Origin: Bacteroidales bacterium
GTDB lineage: Bacteria; Bacteroidota; Bacteroidia; Bacteroidales; VadinHA17
DNA length: 56,605 nucleotides
Reading direction: 5' to 3'
Assembly: GCA_021738535.1 (NCBI GenBank)
Contig: JAIPBU010000026.1
Span: 1 to 56,605 of the forward strand
In this document: in pieces, positions 25,115 to 33,284 of the stretch
Layout: each line of letters starts with the position of its first letter
Numbering within the stretch: the first letter of the stretch is position 1
Notes under the pieces: generated by a model
Databases searched by the model: none
The model's input: the letters and a program-made list of their open reading frames with translations, nothing else
What the model was told of the DNA's origin: nothing
Program-made: the position numbers and the translations under genes

Positions 25115-26299
25115 TCAGTTGGTAAAGCTCAAAGCGAGGTATGTCAATGTTCTGACCCCAGTCTCCAGGGCTTTTTCATCTAAAGTAAAACCCGGTGAAT
25201 GCAGTCCCTTCCTGCCTTCTTTCCCGGCTGCTATTCCCAGCCGGTAAAAAACAGAGGGATAGCTTCCGGAATAATGTGCAAAATCTTCAGAGCTCATCCT
25301 TGTTTCAAGTGCAACTACATTATTATCTCCATTGATCTCTTTAGCCAGCAATACTGAAGCCCTGGTAAAATTCTCATTATTTACAAGTACAGGATAACCG
25401 CCGGGAATATGAAGATCTATACCTGTATGGTATTTGCCTGATATCCTGGAGCAGGTGTCATTAATGCGCCTGTGCATTTCTTTCCTTATATTTTCATCAA
25501 AGGTTCTGAGTGTGCCTTTGATCTCTGCTTTCTCAGGTATTATGTTGGTTGCTCCTTCAGCAATAAAACGGCCTATCCCAATGACTATAGGTTTCTCAGG
25601 GTAATATTGCTGAGGCAGTTTCTTTAGTTCAACAACGAGTTCAGACCCGGCCAGTACCTGGTCGGTACTATTTGACGGCAACGCAGCATGTCCTCCTGTT
25701 CCTTTGATATTTATATGTAACTCATCACTGGAGGCCATATAGATACCTTCCCTGAATCCGGTTTTTCCTGACTCGAGCTCCGGAAGGACGTGCTGTGCAA
25801 TAATAAGATCAGGGTTGAGTTCCAGGAACTCCGGGGTTTTCATTAGTTTAATTGCACCACCGGGTGCAAGTTCCTCTGCAGGCTGGAAGATAAAAGCAAT
25901 AGTACCTCCAAACTCATCTCTTAAATCATTTATTACTTTTGCCGTTGACATGAGCATAGCCATGTGTGCATCATGCCCGCATGCATGCATCAGGCCTTTG
26001 TTCCGACTTGAATAATCAAGTCCGCTTTCTTCCGGCAGGGGCAGGGCGTCAAGTTCTGCCCTCAAAGCTATTACTTTGTTTCCTTTTTTTCTGCCTTCAA
26101 TAGTAGCAATCAGTCCATATCCGGCAAGATTCCCTGAATACTTTATTTTGTGTTTTTTTAAATATCGGGCAATAAAGAGAGATGTTTCCTTTTCCATGTA
26201 AGACAATTCAGGGTACATATGCAGATGTCTTCTCAGGTCTATCGTTTCATTAAATATTTCATTTGCCCTGTGTTTGATTATCTCTGCTAATCTGTTCAT
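25115..26299 (-). CDS. M20-family amidohydrolase (N-acyl-amino-acid / hippurate hydrolase type)
   Basis: A 394-residue di-metal amidohydrolase. Metal ligands are visible in LMHACGHDAHMAML (about residues 99-112), the catalytic Glu-Glu in FQPAEELAPGG (about 139-149) and a later His in the C-terminal SSEDFAHYS. A lid dimerisation domain with IKGTGGHAALPSN lies near 195-207. No signal peptide is seen, so it acts in the cytoplasm, releasing amino acids from N-acyl forms. It lies 19 bp downstream of the giant propeller-barrel gene and is probably cotranscribed with it. The exact substrate cannot be told. Confidence 0.88.
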   Translation of the reverse strand: MNRLAEIIKHRANEIFNETIDLRRHLHMYPELSYMEKETSLFIARYLKKHKIKYSGNLAGYGLIATIEGRKKGNKVIALRAELDALPLPEESGLDYSSRNKGLMHACGHDAHMAMLMSTAKVINDLRDEFGGTIAFIFQPAEELAPGGAIKLMKTPEFLELNPDLIIAQHVLPELESGKTGFREGIYMASSDELHINIKGTGGHAALPSNSTDQVLAGSELVVELKKLPQQYYPEKPIVIGIGRFIAEGATNIIPEKAEIKGTLRTFDENIRKEMHRRINDTCSRISGKYHTGIDLHIPGGYPVLVNNENFTRASVLLAKEINGDNNVVALETRMSSEDFAHYSGSYPSVFYRLGIAAGKEGRKGLHSPGFTLDEKALETGVRTLTYLALSFTN

Positions 26300-26318
26300 G
26301 TTTTGAGGGTATAAAAGG

Positions 26319-29300
26319 CTAAAAATCGAGGCTGAAAGAAAGATAAAAGATATTTGGTAATATTATTGAGTTTTCAACACCCCATGCCCAGTCGGCTCTC
26401 ACAAAGTACCCGAACAGGTTAGCCCTGAGACCAAAACCAAAGCCACCCACAATTGGGTCTCTGTTGGTATCAAGAGTAATTTTCACTGAGCCGGTTTCAA
26501 TAGTTTCCCTGTCCCAGCTATTTTCACCTGACCATGGATGTAAGCCACTCCATGCCGTACCAATATCGCCGAAGAGTACAACCTGGAAATCATTCAGTAT
26601 TTTTGATTTCAGGGGTCTGCCGGCTAAATATCTAAATACCGGCCATCTTATCTCGCTGTTAATCAATGCAAAACTATTGCCATTACGAATATTCTGGCTG
26701 AAGCCTCTCATGTTGGTGGCGAGAGTATGAAAGCCATAATTTGCTGTAGGATCCACCGGTATAGACTGGTCAAACATAGGTATATCATTAAAGATAAATC
26801 CCATCCAGTTATCCACGCCACCCAGGTAGTATAAGAGTTTTGTTGGCCCGAAGGAGGAACTGGCCGCAAATCTGTTTGCCCATATGAGGTCACGGTGTAT
26901 CCTCAGATAATGCCTGAAGTCGGCTCCAACAACAAACATGTCGGATTTTTTTCTTTGTATATCACGATAATATTCACCGAATATCTTAAACCGGGTCCCA
27001 AAATATATGTTTGTTCCCCTGTACCTGGTATTATCATAAACCAGTTCGCCCTTCAGCCCGGCCCAGTTCCTGTACACAGCATCGCTTCTTAGTGTTGATA
27101 TATCTGTTGAAAGTGCTACATACCTGTCGTTCCGAAAGCTGGCCGTTCCTTTTAGAGCCAGCACGGGGTTAAATGGTTTTGCCAGAGTAAAATAAATATT
27201 ATGACTGTGGATTTTAAAATAGGCACTATCATTATAGCTGCTGAGAGCTTGCCTGTGAAAGACAAATTGTTTGTCGAAATCTCCTTTCAGGTTCTCTATA
27301 CTTATAAGATACTCATTGCTGTCAAAATTACCTGCAAACCTGAATCCTCCGGTTATTTTATAATCCTCGAACAGATCAACTGCCCCTATCTGCGTGAGCA
27401 TGTTAAAACCCGGGTTAAAATACGGAGCCCCGCCGCTGTATGCCTGGTATGACTGGTTCAGGAAACTGAAATCTATCTGGTTGGCAATATAATTATTGTA
27501 GAATGATGTTTCATATATTCTTACCTGCGGGAATGTAAATTTTCCTGTATCAAGCTCAATGTCCATATAATCCTTACGCCACTGCTGCTCATAATAATTC
27601 TCTTTCTCTTTTTCAAAAATGTAATAATTAAAATCAATAGGTTCATCGGTGGAATAGTATTCATAAAGAGGCTTGCTTAGGGTATCTCTTCTTCTCCTGT
27701 CCAGTTCTATTAACTCCTGTTTGAGTTTCTCCAGGCTGTCAGCCTCATGTAACATTTCGCTGCGTTCCACTCTGTAGGGTGAAACCTGCAGCCGGCTTTC
27801 AGGTATTGGCTTTTGTTCGGATACCGAACCGGAAAGCAGCTGATAATTGCCATCCCTGTATTTAATCTCTGCAATTCTGTCGCCGGCATAATCATGTTTT
27901 ATAATGTTCCTGTTATAATTACTTACGGGCTGAGAATTAATAAAATACCTGTAGTGTGCTGTGGTATCGATATAACTTATTGTACTGTCATATTTTGCAA
28001 GGTATTTATTTATTGTACCCGTGTAATCGCCAAGGTAAAGTATATTTCTTTTATTTAATGATGCAGGCTGAAGACTCTCAACATACTTCCCTTCAGCCAG
28101 TCTCTTCGCAACTTTATTATCCTTTTTCAGATCATAGGTAAAAAGATCATAAGTCAGTCCTGTTTCAGCAATGGGATCAAAAGGAAGATCAAGGGTATCA
28201 TTTATCCTGTTGGAAGAGAATATAATCATGTCTTCTTCTGACCTGATATACCTGGGATTCAGGTCATCTGCCACATCCCTCGTAATTTGTTCATTTGTGC
28301 CTGAGGCTATAGTGTGCACATAAATATCTGTAAGGCCATCTTTTACGGCAGACATTACGAGCCTGTTTCCGTTGGGAGAATAGTTAAAATCAAGTACTTT
28401 GTCAAAATACAGAAGGTTGCGGCTTTCGGTTTCTCCGCTTGAGATGCGGTGAAAATAGAGTTTAAGGTCTCCCTTCTCTTCATTGATGAATGTTAGTATG
28501 CGTCCGTTTGGGTGCCAGTCAATAACAGGATAACTGGCATCAGTGATCTGCTCATACTTCGGCTCAAGGCTTATTATCTTTTCCCTCTTACCTGTTTGAG
28601 TATCATGAACCCATATTTTTCTTTTACCCCAGTTATATGTTATATATGCTATATATCTTTCATCAGGACTCACACTGACATCCTGAAGTATTCTTCGTTT
28701 CTTAGTCTCATGAATAAGTTCAGAAGGTTCATTTACGGGCTCATCATTTTCAAGCTTTTCATAGTAGTCCCTGTAATATTCATACCATTCTTTCTGAAGA
28801 TCTTTTAGTTTCATGCCCAGCACATACAAAAGGCCGTCATCCACATTTTTATAGATTTTTGTCAGGTAAACTACATTCGGAATTATAGGATCTCCGTATG
28901 TTTTGGCAATATAACGCCAGAATGAATGTCCCGCATATACAGCATCATCATATTCCAGGAAGTTTAATTTTTTGTACTCACCTGACATGATGCCGTCCCT
29001 TACCCTGTTGTCAGTTTCATAGTCCCATCCTTTGGCAATGTAATTAATGAGTCCCTTAAGATACCAGTCAGGTAACTTTATTTGGGAGGAGCCTGAAACC
29101 CTGTCTTTCCTGTCAGCATCATAGAGCATCTCATTTATCATTACCTCGGTTATTGCAGCAGATATTTGCTGGTCATAGGATTCATGATCACCTTCATAAT
29201 AGAGCATTACTTTATTCTTGATGGTCCTGTTGAAACCACCAATATTGTAATCATCTCTTCCTGTTACGAGGCCAATGTTAGTTTGCTTCTGTTCGCCGCG

Positions 29301-29594
29301 AAGGTTATATGTAATAAAGATGAGTCTTTTTTCCAGCATGTAATCGAAATAGTCTTCTATCTCGGCCATCTTTTCACTTGCAACTTTAGCTGTATACTGA
29401 GCCAGTTCTTTTCCATATTCATTAAAGTATACATCGAAATAGTCATACCTGTAATAAAACCAGTAAAAATCATAATGTTGAACCCTGTTCTTACCGAACG
29501 ACATCTGCAAGCCGTTGTAAAACTGGCTCTTAGCCGTAAGGGCGAATGCGGAGAATAATAGGGTAAGGATTATATGTCGGATCTTTAATTTCAA
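26319..29594 (-). CDS. Giant exported protein: peptidase-MA-like domain, TolB-type propeller, outer-membrane barrel
   Basis: A 1091-residue protein with a signal peptide (about 1-22, ending AKSQ). Residues about 40-290 resemble the gluzincin-like 'peptidase MA' fold. The expected HExxH is absent; the corresponding helix reads AAITEVMINEML. A six-bladed TolB/WD40-type propeller follows (about 300-620, blades such as VSVSPDERYIAYITYNWGKR and FNYSPNGNRLVMSAV). A charged linker leads to a C-terminal barrel (about 730-1091) ending in NIFYLSFSLDF, like Omp85/BamA proteins. It probably sits in the outer membrane with the propeller in the periplasm. Function is unknown, and the putative protease domain looks inactive. 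Confidence 0.8.
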   Translation of the reverse strand: MKLKIRHIILTLLFSAFALTAKSQFYNGLQMSFGKNRVQHYDFYWFYYRYDYFDVYFNEYGKELAQYTAKVASEKMAEIEDYFDYMLEKRLIFITYNLRGEQKQTNIGLVTGRDDYNIGGFNRTIKNKVMLYYEGDHESYDQQISAAITEVMINEMLYDADRKDRVSGSSQIKLPDWYLKGLINYIAKGWDYETDNRVRDGIMSGEYKKLNFLEYDDAVYAGHSFWRYIAKTYGDPIIPNVVYLTKIYKNVDDGLLYVLGMKLKDLQKEWYEYYRDYYEKLENDEPVNEPSELIHETKKRRILQDVSVSPDERYIAYITYNWGKRKIWVHDTQTGKREKIISLEPKYEQITDASYPVIDWHPNGRILTFINEEKGDLKLYFHRISSGETESRNLLYFDKVLDFNYSPNGNRLVMSAVKDGLTDIYVHTIASGTNEQITRDVADDLNPRYIRSEEDMIIFSSNRINDTLDLPFDPIAETGLTYDLFTYDLKKDNKVAKRLAEGKYVESLQPASLNKRNILYLGDYTGTINKYLAKYDSTISYIDTTAHYRYFINSQPVSNYNRNIIKHDYAGDRIAEIKYRDGNYQLLSGSVSEQKPIPESRLQVSPYRVERSEMLHEADSLEKLKQELIELDRRRRDTLSKPLYEYYSTDEPIDFNYYIFEKEKENYYEQQWRKDYMDIELDTGKFTFPQVRIYETSFYNNYIANQIDFSFLNQSYQAYSGGAPYFNPGFNMLTQIGAVDLFEDYKITGGFRFAGNFDSNEYLISIENLKGDFDKQFVFHRQALSSYNDSAYFKIHSHNIYFTLAKPFNPVLALKGTASFRNDRYVALSTDISTLRSDAVYRNWAGLKGELVYDNTRYRGTNIYFGTRFKIFGEYYRDIQRKKSDMFVVGADFRHYLRIHRDLIWANRFAASSSFGPTKLLYYLGGVDNWMGFIFNDIPMFDQSIPVDPTANYGFHTLATNMRGFSQNIRNGNSFALINSEIRWPVFRYLAGRPLKSKILNDFQVVLFGDIGTAWSGLHPWSGENSWDRETIETGSVKITLDTNRDPIVGGFGFGLRANLFGYFVRADWAWGVENSIILPNIFYLSFSLDF

Positions 29595-29710
29595 ATTATA
29601 GCTTTGTTGGCAGTGATAAATGTCCTCAAATTTTATTCCAAAAGACCGGTGTTATTGCTACAGCTAAGATAATATGTTATCAATAAATAGCGAAAAACTA
29701 CAAACTTTAT

Positions 29711-29780
29711 TAATTTTGATCCGGTAATATTATTATCAAGGGTGTATAACAACAGGTGCAACACTTTGGTTTTAATTTTG
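29711..29780 (+). promoter_or_regulatory. Two candidate -7 boxes upstream of the DUF1573 gene
   Basis: TAATTTTG occurs at 29711-29718 and again at 29773-29780, both exact TAnnTTTG matches. Neither has a good -33 box. The second leaves a leader of about 35 nt. The rest of the 228-bp divergent gap (29595-29822) shows nothing else recognisable. Confidence 0.4.
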
Positions 29781-29822
29781 GTCTAAAATTTGATTTAAGT
29801 AAAAACGAAAAAAAATCCAGCG

Positions 29823-30902
29823 ATGAAGAGATTATATTTCATTATCATAGGTTTGATTATATCATGCACAGTATTTGGCCAGAATAGTGCAGGGATTGAA
29901 TTTGATACAAAGAAGCATAATTTTGGACGATTCAAGGAGGAAGCCGGTCCACAGACACATAAATTTACTTTTAGTAATACCGGATCATCACCTCTTATTA
30001 TAAACAAGGTTGTGGCATCCTGTGGATGTACTACACCTGAATGGACAAAGCATCCCATAGAACCAGGGGCTGAAGGGTTTGTTGCCGTAACCTATAATCC
30101 CAGGAACAGGCCTAACAGGTTTAAGAAAACCGTCACGGTATATACCAATACCCAGCCAGCTGTTCACGTTCTCGTTATTGAAGGTGATGTTATACCAAGG
30201 GAACTTAGCGTGGAGGAACTTTATCGTTTTAAGGCTGGCGACGTAAGGTTCAAGAGCAATCACCTGGCCTTTACAAATATCGAAAGGGGTAAAAAGAAGA
30301 TCAAGGTCATGGAGTTTATAAACACTTCTGATAAGCCGGCAGCCGTTGATTTTGAAAGAGTACCTGCTCACATCGACATAAAAACAAAACCTGCAACGCT
30401 TGAACCGGGCGAGAAAGGAACTATCCAGGGTACTTATGATGCATCAAAAAAAGATGACTGGGGTTATTCCAATGACTTGCTGAGAGTAGTGGTAAATGGT
30501 GAAACATTAAAGAATACCTATTTCGTGGTTTCAGCCAACCTGGTTGAAGATTTCAGTTCATGGTCAAAGGAAGAACTGGAAAATGCACCCGTTTTTGACC
30601 TGGAATCAACACGCTACGATTTTGGAGAGATAAAACAGAGAGAGAAGGCGGATATTGAGTTTAAATTCAGAAATTCGGGTAAAAGTGATCTTATCATAAG
30701 GAAGGTGAGATCATCATGTGGCTGTACATCAGTAACTCCTTCCAATACAACCATTGAACCCGGGGAATCCAGTACAATAAAAGCAGTGTTCAGTGCAGGA
30801 GCAAGAAAGGGGAAGCAACACAAAGTAATAACCGTAATTACAAATGATCCTGAAAAGAGCCAGGTGAGCCTGGTTGTGAGCGGAACCGTTCTTGTGAATT
30901 AA
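29823..30902 (+). CDS. Exported protein with two DUF1573 domains
   Basis: A 359-residue protein with a signal peptide (MKRLYFIIIGLIISCTVFGQ). Two Ig-like DUF1573 domains lie at about residues 25-120 and 255-358. Each has the hallmark HNFGRFKEE / YDFGEIKQRE strand followed by the S-C-G-C-T motif (SCGCTTPEW, SCGCTSVTPS). The middle section (about 125-250) is another Ig-like unit without the Cys pair. Such proteins are abundant in the Bacteroidetes envelope; no molecular role is established. It is 8 bp upstream of meaB, an odd functional pairing. Confidence 0.85.
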   Translation: MKRLYFIIIGLIISCTVFGQNSAGIEFDTKKHNFGRFKEEAGPQTHKFTFSNTGSSPLIINKVVASCGCTTPEWTKHPIEPGAEGFVAVTYNPRNRPNRFKKTVTVYTNTQPAVHVLVIEGDVIPRELSVEELYRFKAGDVRFKSNHLAFTNIERGKKKIKVMEFINTSDKPAAVDFERVPAHIDIKTKPATLEPGEKGTIQGTYDASKKDDWGYSNDLLRVVVNGETLKNTYFVVSANLVEDFSSWSKEELENAPVFDLESTRYDFGEIKQREKADIEFKFRNSGKSDLIIRKVRSSCGCTSVTPSNTTIEPGESSTIKAVFSAGARKGKQHKVITVITNDPEKSQVSLVVSGTVLVN

Positions 30903-30910
30903 TATTATTA

Positions 30911-32014
30911 ATGGAGGATAAGGACAGAAAAAAGAAGGATCAGTCTTCACTTTCCGTGAATAGAGGTGTAGAGTCTCCACCTTCGGTAAATCCAGCGTTA
31001 AGCGGAAAGACAAGAAAGAAGAGAAGACAATTTTCAATTGATGAATATGTTGAGGGTATCCTGGATGGTAATATAAGCATACTCAGTCGTGCAATTACCC
31101 TGGTAGAGAGTAACAGGAAAGAACATTTTGACCTGGCACAGCAAATAATTGAGAAATGCCTGCCTCACAGCAGGGACTCAATAAGGATAGGGATTACCGG
31201 TGTACCCGGGGCTGGTAAGAGCACTTTTATCGAAACCCTTGGGAAGAAAATCACGGCCATGAATCGTAAGCTGGCTGTTCTTGCAATTGATCCCAGCAGT
31301 GAAAAATCGCATGGGAGCATACTGGGAGACAAAACCCGAATGGAAACACTGGCAGGAGACAGCCTTGCCTTTATAAGACCTTCTCCATCTGCAGGTTCGC
31401 TGGGGGGTGTTGCCAGGAAAACAAGGGAGTCAATAATTCTGTGCGAGGCAGCGGGCTTCAATACTATATTTGTTGAGACGGTAGGAGTAGGACAGTCAGA
31501 AACTCTTGTGCACTCAATGGTGGACTTTTTTTTATTACTGATGATATCCGGGGCGGGCGACGAATTACAGGGCATAAAGAGAGGAATAATGGAGATGGCC
31601 GATGCAATAATTATCAATAAGGCAGACGGCAATAATGTGCACAGGGCAGAAATGACAAAAACAGAATTTCAGAATGCCCTTACATTATTCCCTGCTAATC
31701 CTTCAGGATGGAAGCCAAGGGTTCTTACCTGCAGCTCATTGGAAGTGAAAGGGATAAATGAGATATGGTCTACTATAAATGAGCAGATAGATCATACTAC
31801 AAAAAACGGTTACTTCGAGGAAAAAAGAAAGAAACAATCCGTATACCGTATGCATGATACCATAATGCAAAGTCTGAAAGCATCTTTCTATAATAACCCG
31901 GAAATATCAAAACAAATGAAACTGGAGGAGAAACAGGTGCTTGAAGGCAAAATAACATCATATTCAGCAGCTGCAGAGATGCTAAATAAATATTTCGGAA
32001 AGGCCGGGGATTAA
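30911..32014 (+). CDS. meaB: MeaB/ArgK-type G-protein chaperone of methylmalonyl-CoA mutase
   Basis: A 367-residue SIMIBI-class GTPase. A basic, disordered N-terminus (about 1-38) precedes the helical bundle. Walker A GVPGAGKSTFIETLGKK lies near 97-113, the switch region LAIDPSSEKSHGSILGDK near 120-137, the second Asp motif in FVETVGVGQSE, and NKADG as the guanine-specificity motif. MeaB guards B12 loading and protects methylmalonyl-CoA mutase from inactivation. The mutase genes are not in this window. The protein links functionally to the carboxylase pair at 5432-7329. The 8-bp gap to the DUF1573 gene implies cotranscription. Confidence 0.93.
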   Translation: MEDKDRKKKDQSSLSVNRGVESPPSVNPALSGKTRKKRRQFSIDEYVEGILDGNISILSRAITLVESNRKEHFDLAQQIIEKCLPHSRDSIRIGITGVPGAGKSTFIETLGKKITAMNRKLAVLAIDPSSEKSHGSILGDKTRMETLAGDSLAFIRPSPSAGSLGGVARKTRESIILCEAAGFNTIFVETVGVGQSETLVHSMVDFFLLLMISGAGDELQGIKRGIMEMADAIIINKADGNNVHRAEMTKTEFQNALTLFPANPSGWKPRVLTCSSLEVKGINEIWSTINEQIDHTTKNGYFEEKRKKQSVYRMHDTIMQSLKASFYNNPEISKQMKLEEKQVLEGKITSYSAAAEMLNKYFGKAGD

Positions 32015-32055
32015 TTTATTTTTACTTTCTTTGGGGCTTACTAAAAATACCCAAG

Positions 32056-33156
32056 ATGAAAAAATTAGTCTTTCTTTCTTTAGTTACCGTGTTGTTATTC
32101 AGCTGTAATTCACAGGATATTTATAACATTAAAGGTAGCATAGAAGGCGTTAACGATGGAACCGTCTATCTGCAGAAAAGAGAATCAGGAAAATTTGTAA
32201 AAATTGACTCTGCTCAAATTAATGATGAGAATTTCGAGATAGAAGGAGGATCAGTTGATTATCCTTCCAGTTATTATCTTTCGGTGGATGGTGTACGCGG
32301 ATATATGATGTTTTTCCTTGAGAATAATGAGCTTACAATTAAAACTTATGCTGATTCCCTTTTTGCTGGAGAAGTTGAAGGTTCAGTGAGTCATGATGAG
32401 TATTCTGCTTATAACGAAGGGCTTGAGCCATACTACGAGCGTAACAGAAGCCTGTTCCAGCAGTCCAGGGATGCTCAGCAAGCCGGGGATGAAGAAAAAG
32501 CAGCGGAACTGAATTCTCAGAGAGAAGCTGTTTTTGATGAGATACAGGAGTACAACCTCAATTTTATTAAGGAAAATCCTGCTTCCTACTGCAGTCCTGA
32601 AATACTAAGATCAGTTGCCTATAGCATGAGCGGCGAAGAGATTGAGTCTTTTATTGACAATCTCGATCCCAAGCTTATGGAAACAAAGATTATTATTGAC
32701 CTGAATGAAAGGGTTGAGAAGCTTAAGAAAGTTGCAATTGGCAAAAAAGCACCTGATTTTACCCAGAACGATCCGGATGGAAATCCCGTAAGTCTCTCAG
32801 ATGTACTTGGGCCTGACCTTCTTCTCCTTGATTTCTGGGCAGCATGGTGTGGTCCCTGCAGGAGAGAAAATCCCAACGTGGTTGCTGTATATAATGAATT
32901 CCATGATAAAGGCTTCGATGTATTCGGTGTTTCACTTGACAGGGAAAAGGAGGACTGGCTGGAAGCCGTTGAGGCTGACGGCCTTGTGTGGACACAGGTT
33001 TCAGATCTGAACTATTGGAATAACGAGGCGGCACAATTATATGCCGTAAGTTCAATACCTTCAAATTTCCTGCTTGATTCTGAAGGCACTATTATTGCTA
33101 AGAATGTCAGAGGTGATGATCTCAGAAAGAAAGTTGCTGAGATCCTGGGTGAATAA
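32056..33156 (+). CDS. TlpA-like thiol-disulfide oxidoreductase lipoprotein with DUF4369 domain
   Basis: A 366-residue lipoprotein. The signal ends at a lipobox (VLLFSC, Cys about 17). A DUF4369 beta domain (about 22-115, YNIKGSIEGVNDGTVYLQKR) and a helical segment (about 120-215) precede a thioredoxin domain (about 225-366) with active site FWAAWCGPCRREN. The cis-Pro region (SSIPSNFLLD) is present. It probably reduces disulfides in the periplasm, for cytochrome c maturation or general protein repair. It is followed by a clear terminator at 33181. Confidence 0.92.
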   Translation: MKKLVFLSLVTVLLFSCNSQDIYNIKGSIEGVNDGTVYLQKRESGKFVKIDSAQINDENFEIEGGSVDYPSSYYLSVDGVRGYMMFFLENNELTIKTYADSLFAGEVEGSVSHDEYSAYNEGLEPYYERNRSLFQQSRDAQQAGDEEKAAELNSQREAVFDEIQEYNLNFIKENPASYCSPEILRSVAYSMSGEEIESFIDNLDPKLMETKIIIDLNERVEKLKKVAIGKKAPDFTQNDPDGNPVSLSDVLGPDLLLLDFWAAWCGPCRRENPNVVAVYNEFHDKGFDVFGVSLDREKEDWLEAVEADGLVWTQVSDLNYWNNEAAQLYAVSSIPSNFLLDSEGTIIAKNVRGDDLRKKVAEILGE

Positions 33157-33180
33157 ACCTGCTATAAAATATATTTGGAT

Positions 33181-33215
33181 GAGGGAAAGCAGTCAATGCT
33201 TTCCCTCTTTCATTT
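33181..33215 (+). terminator. Terminator after the TlpA-like gene
   Basis: An 11-bp perfect stem (33181-33191 with 33197-33207) closes a 5-base loop and is followed by a T-rich tail. It lies 25 bp after the stop. Confidence 0.88.
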
Positions 33216-33227
33216 AAAATAAGGTTA

Positions 33228-33235
33228 TATATTTG
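33228..33235 (+). promoter_or_regulatory. -7 box of the S9 peptidase gene
   Basis: TATATTTG is an exact TAnnTTTG match, 50 bp before the ATG and just after the upstream terminator. The -33 element is poor. Confidence 0.45.
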
Positions 33236-33284
33236 TGAATATGTAACAGTAATTAATATCCTTCAATAATAAATCCTACTAGCA

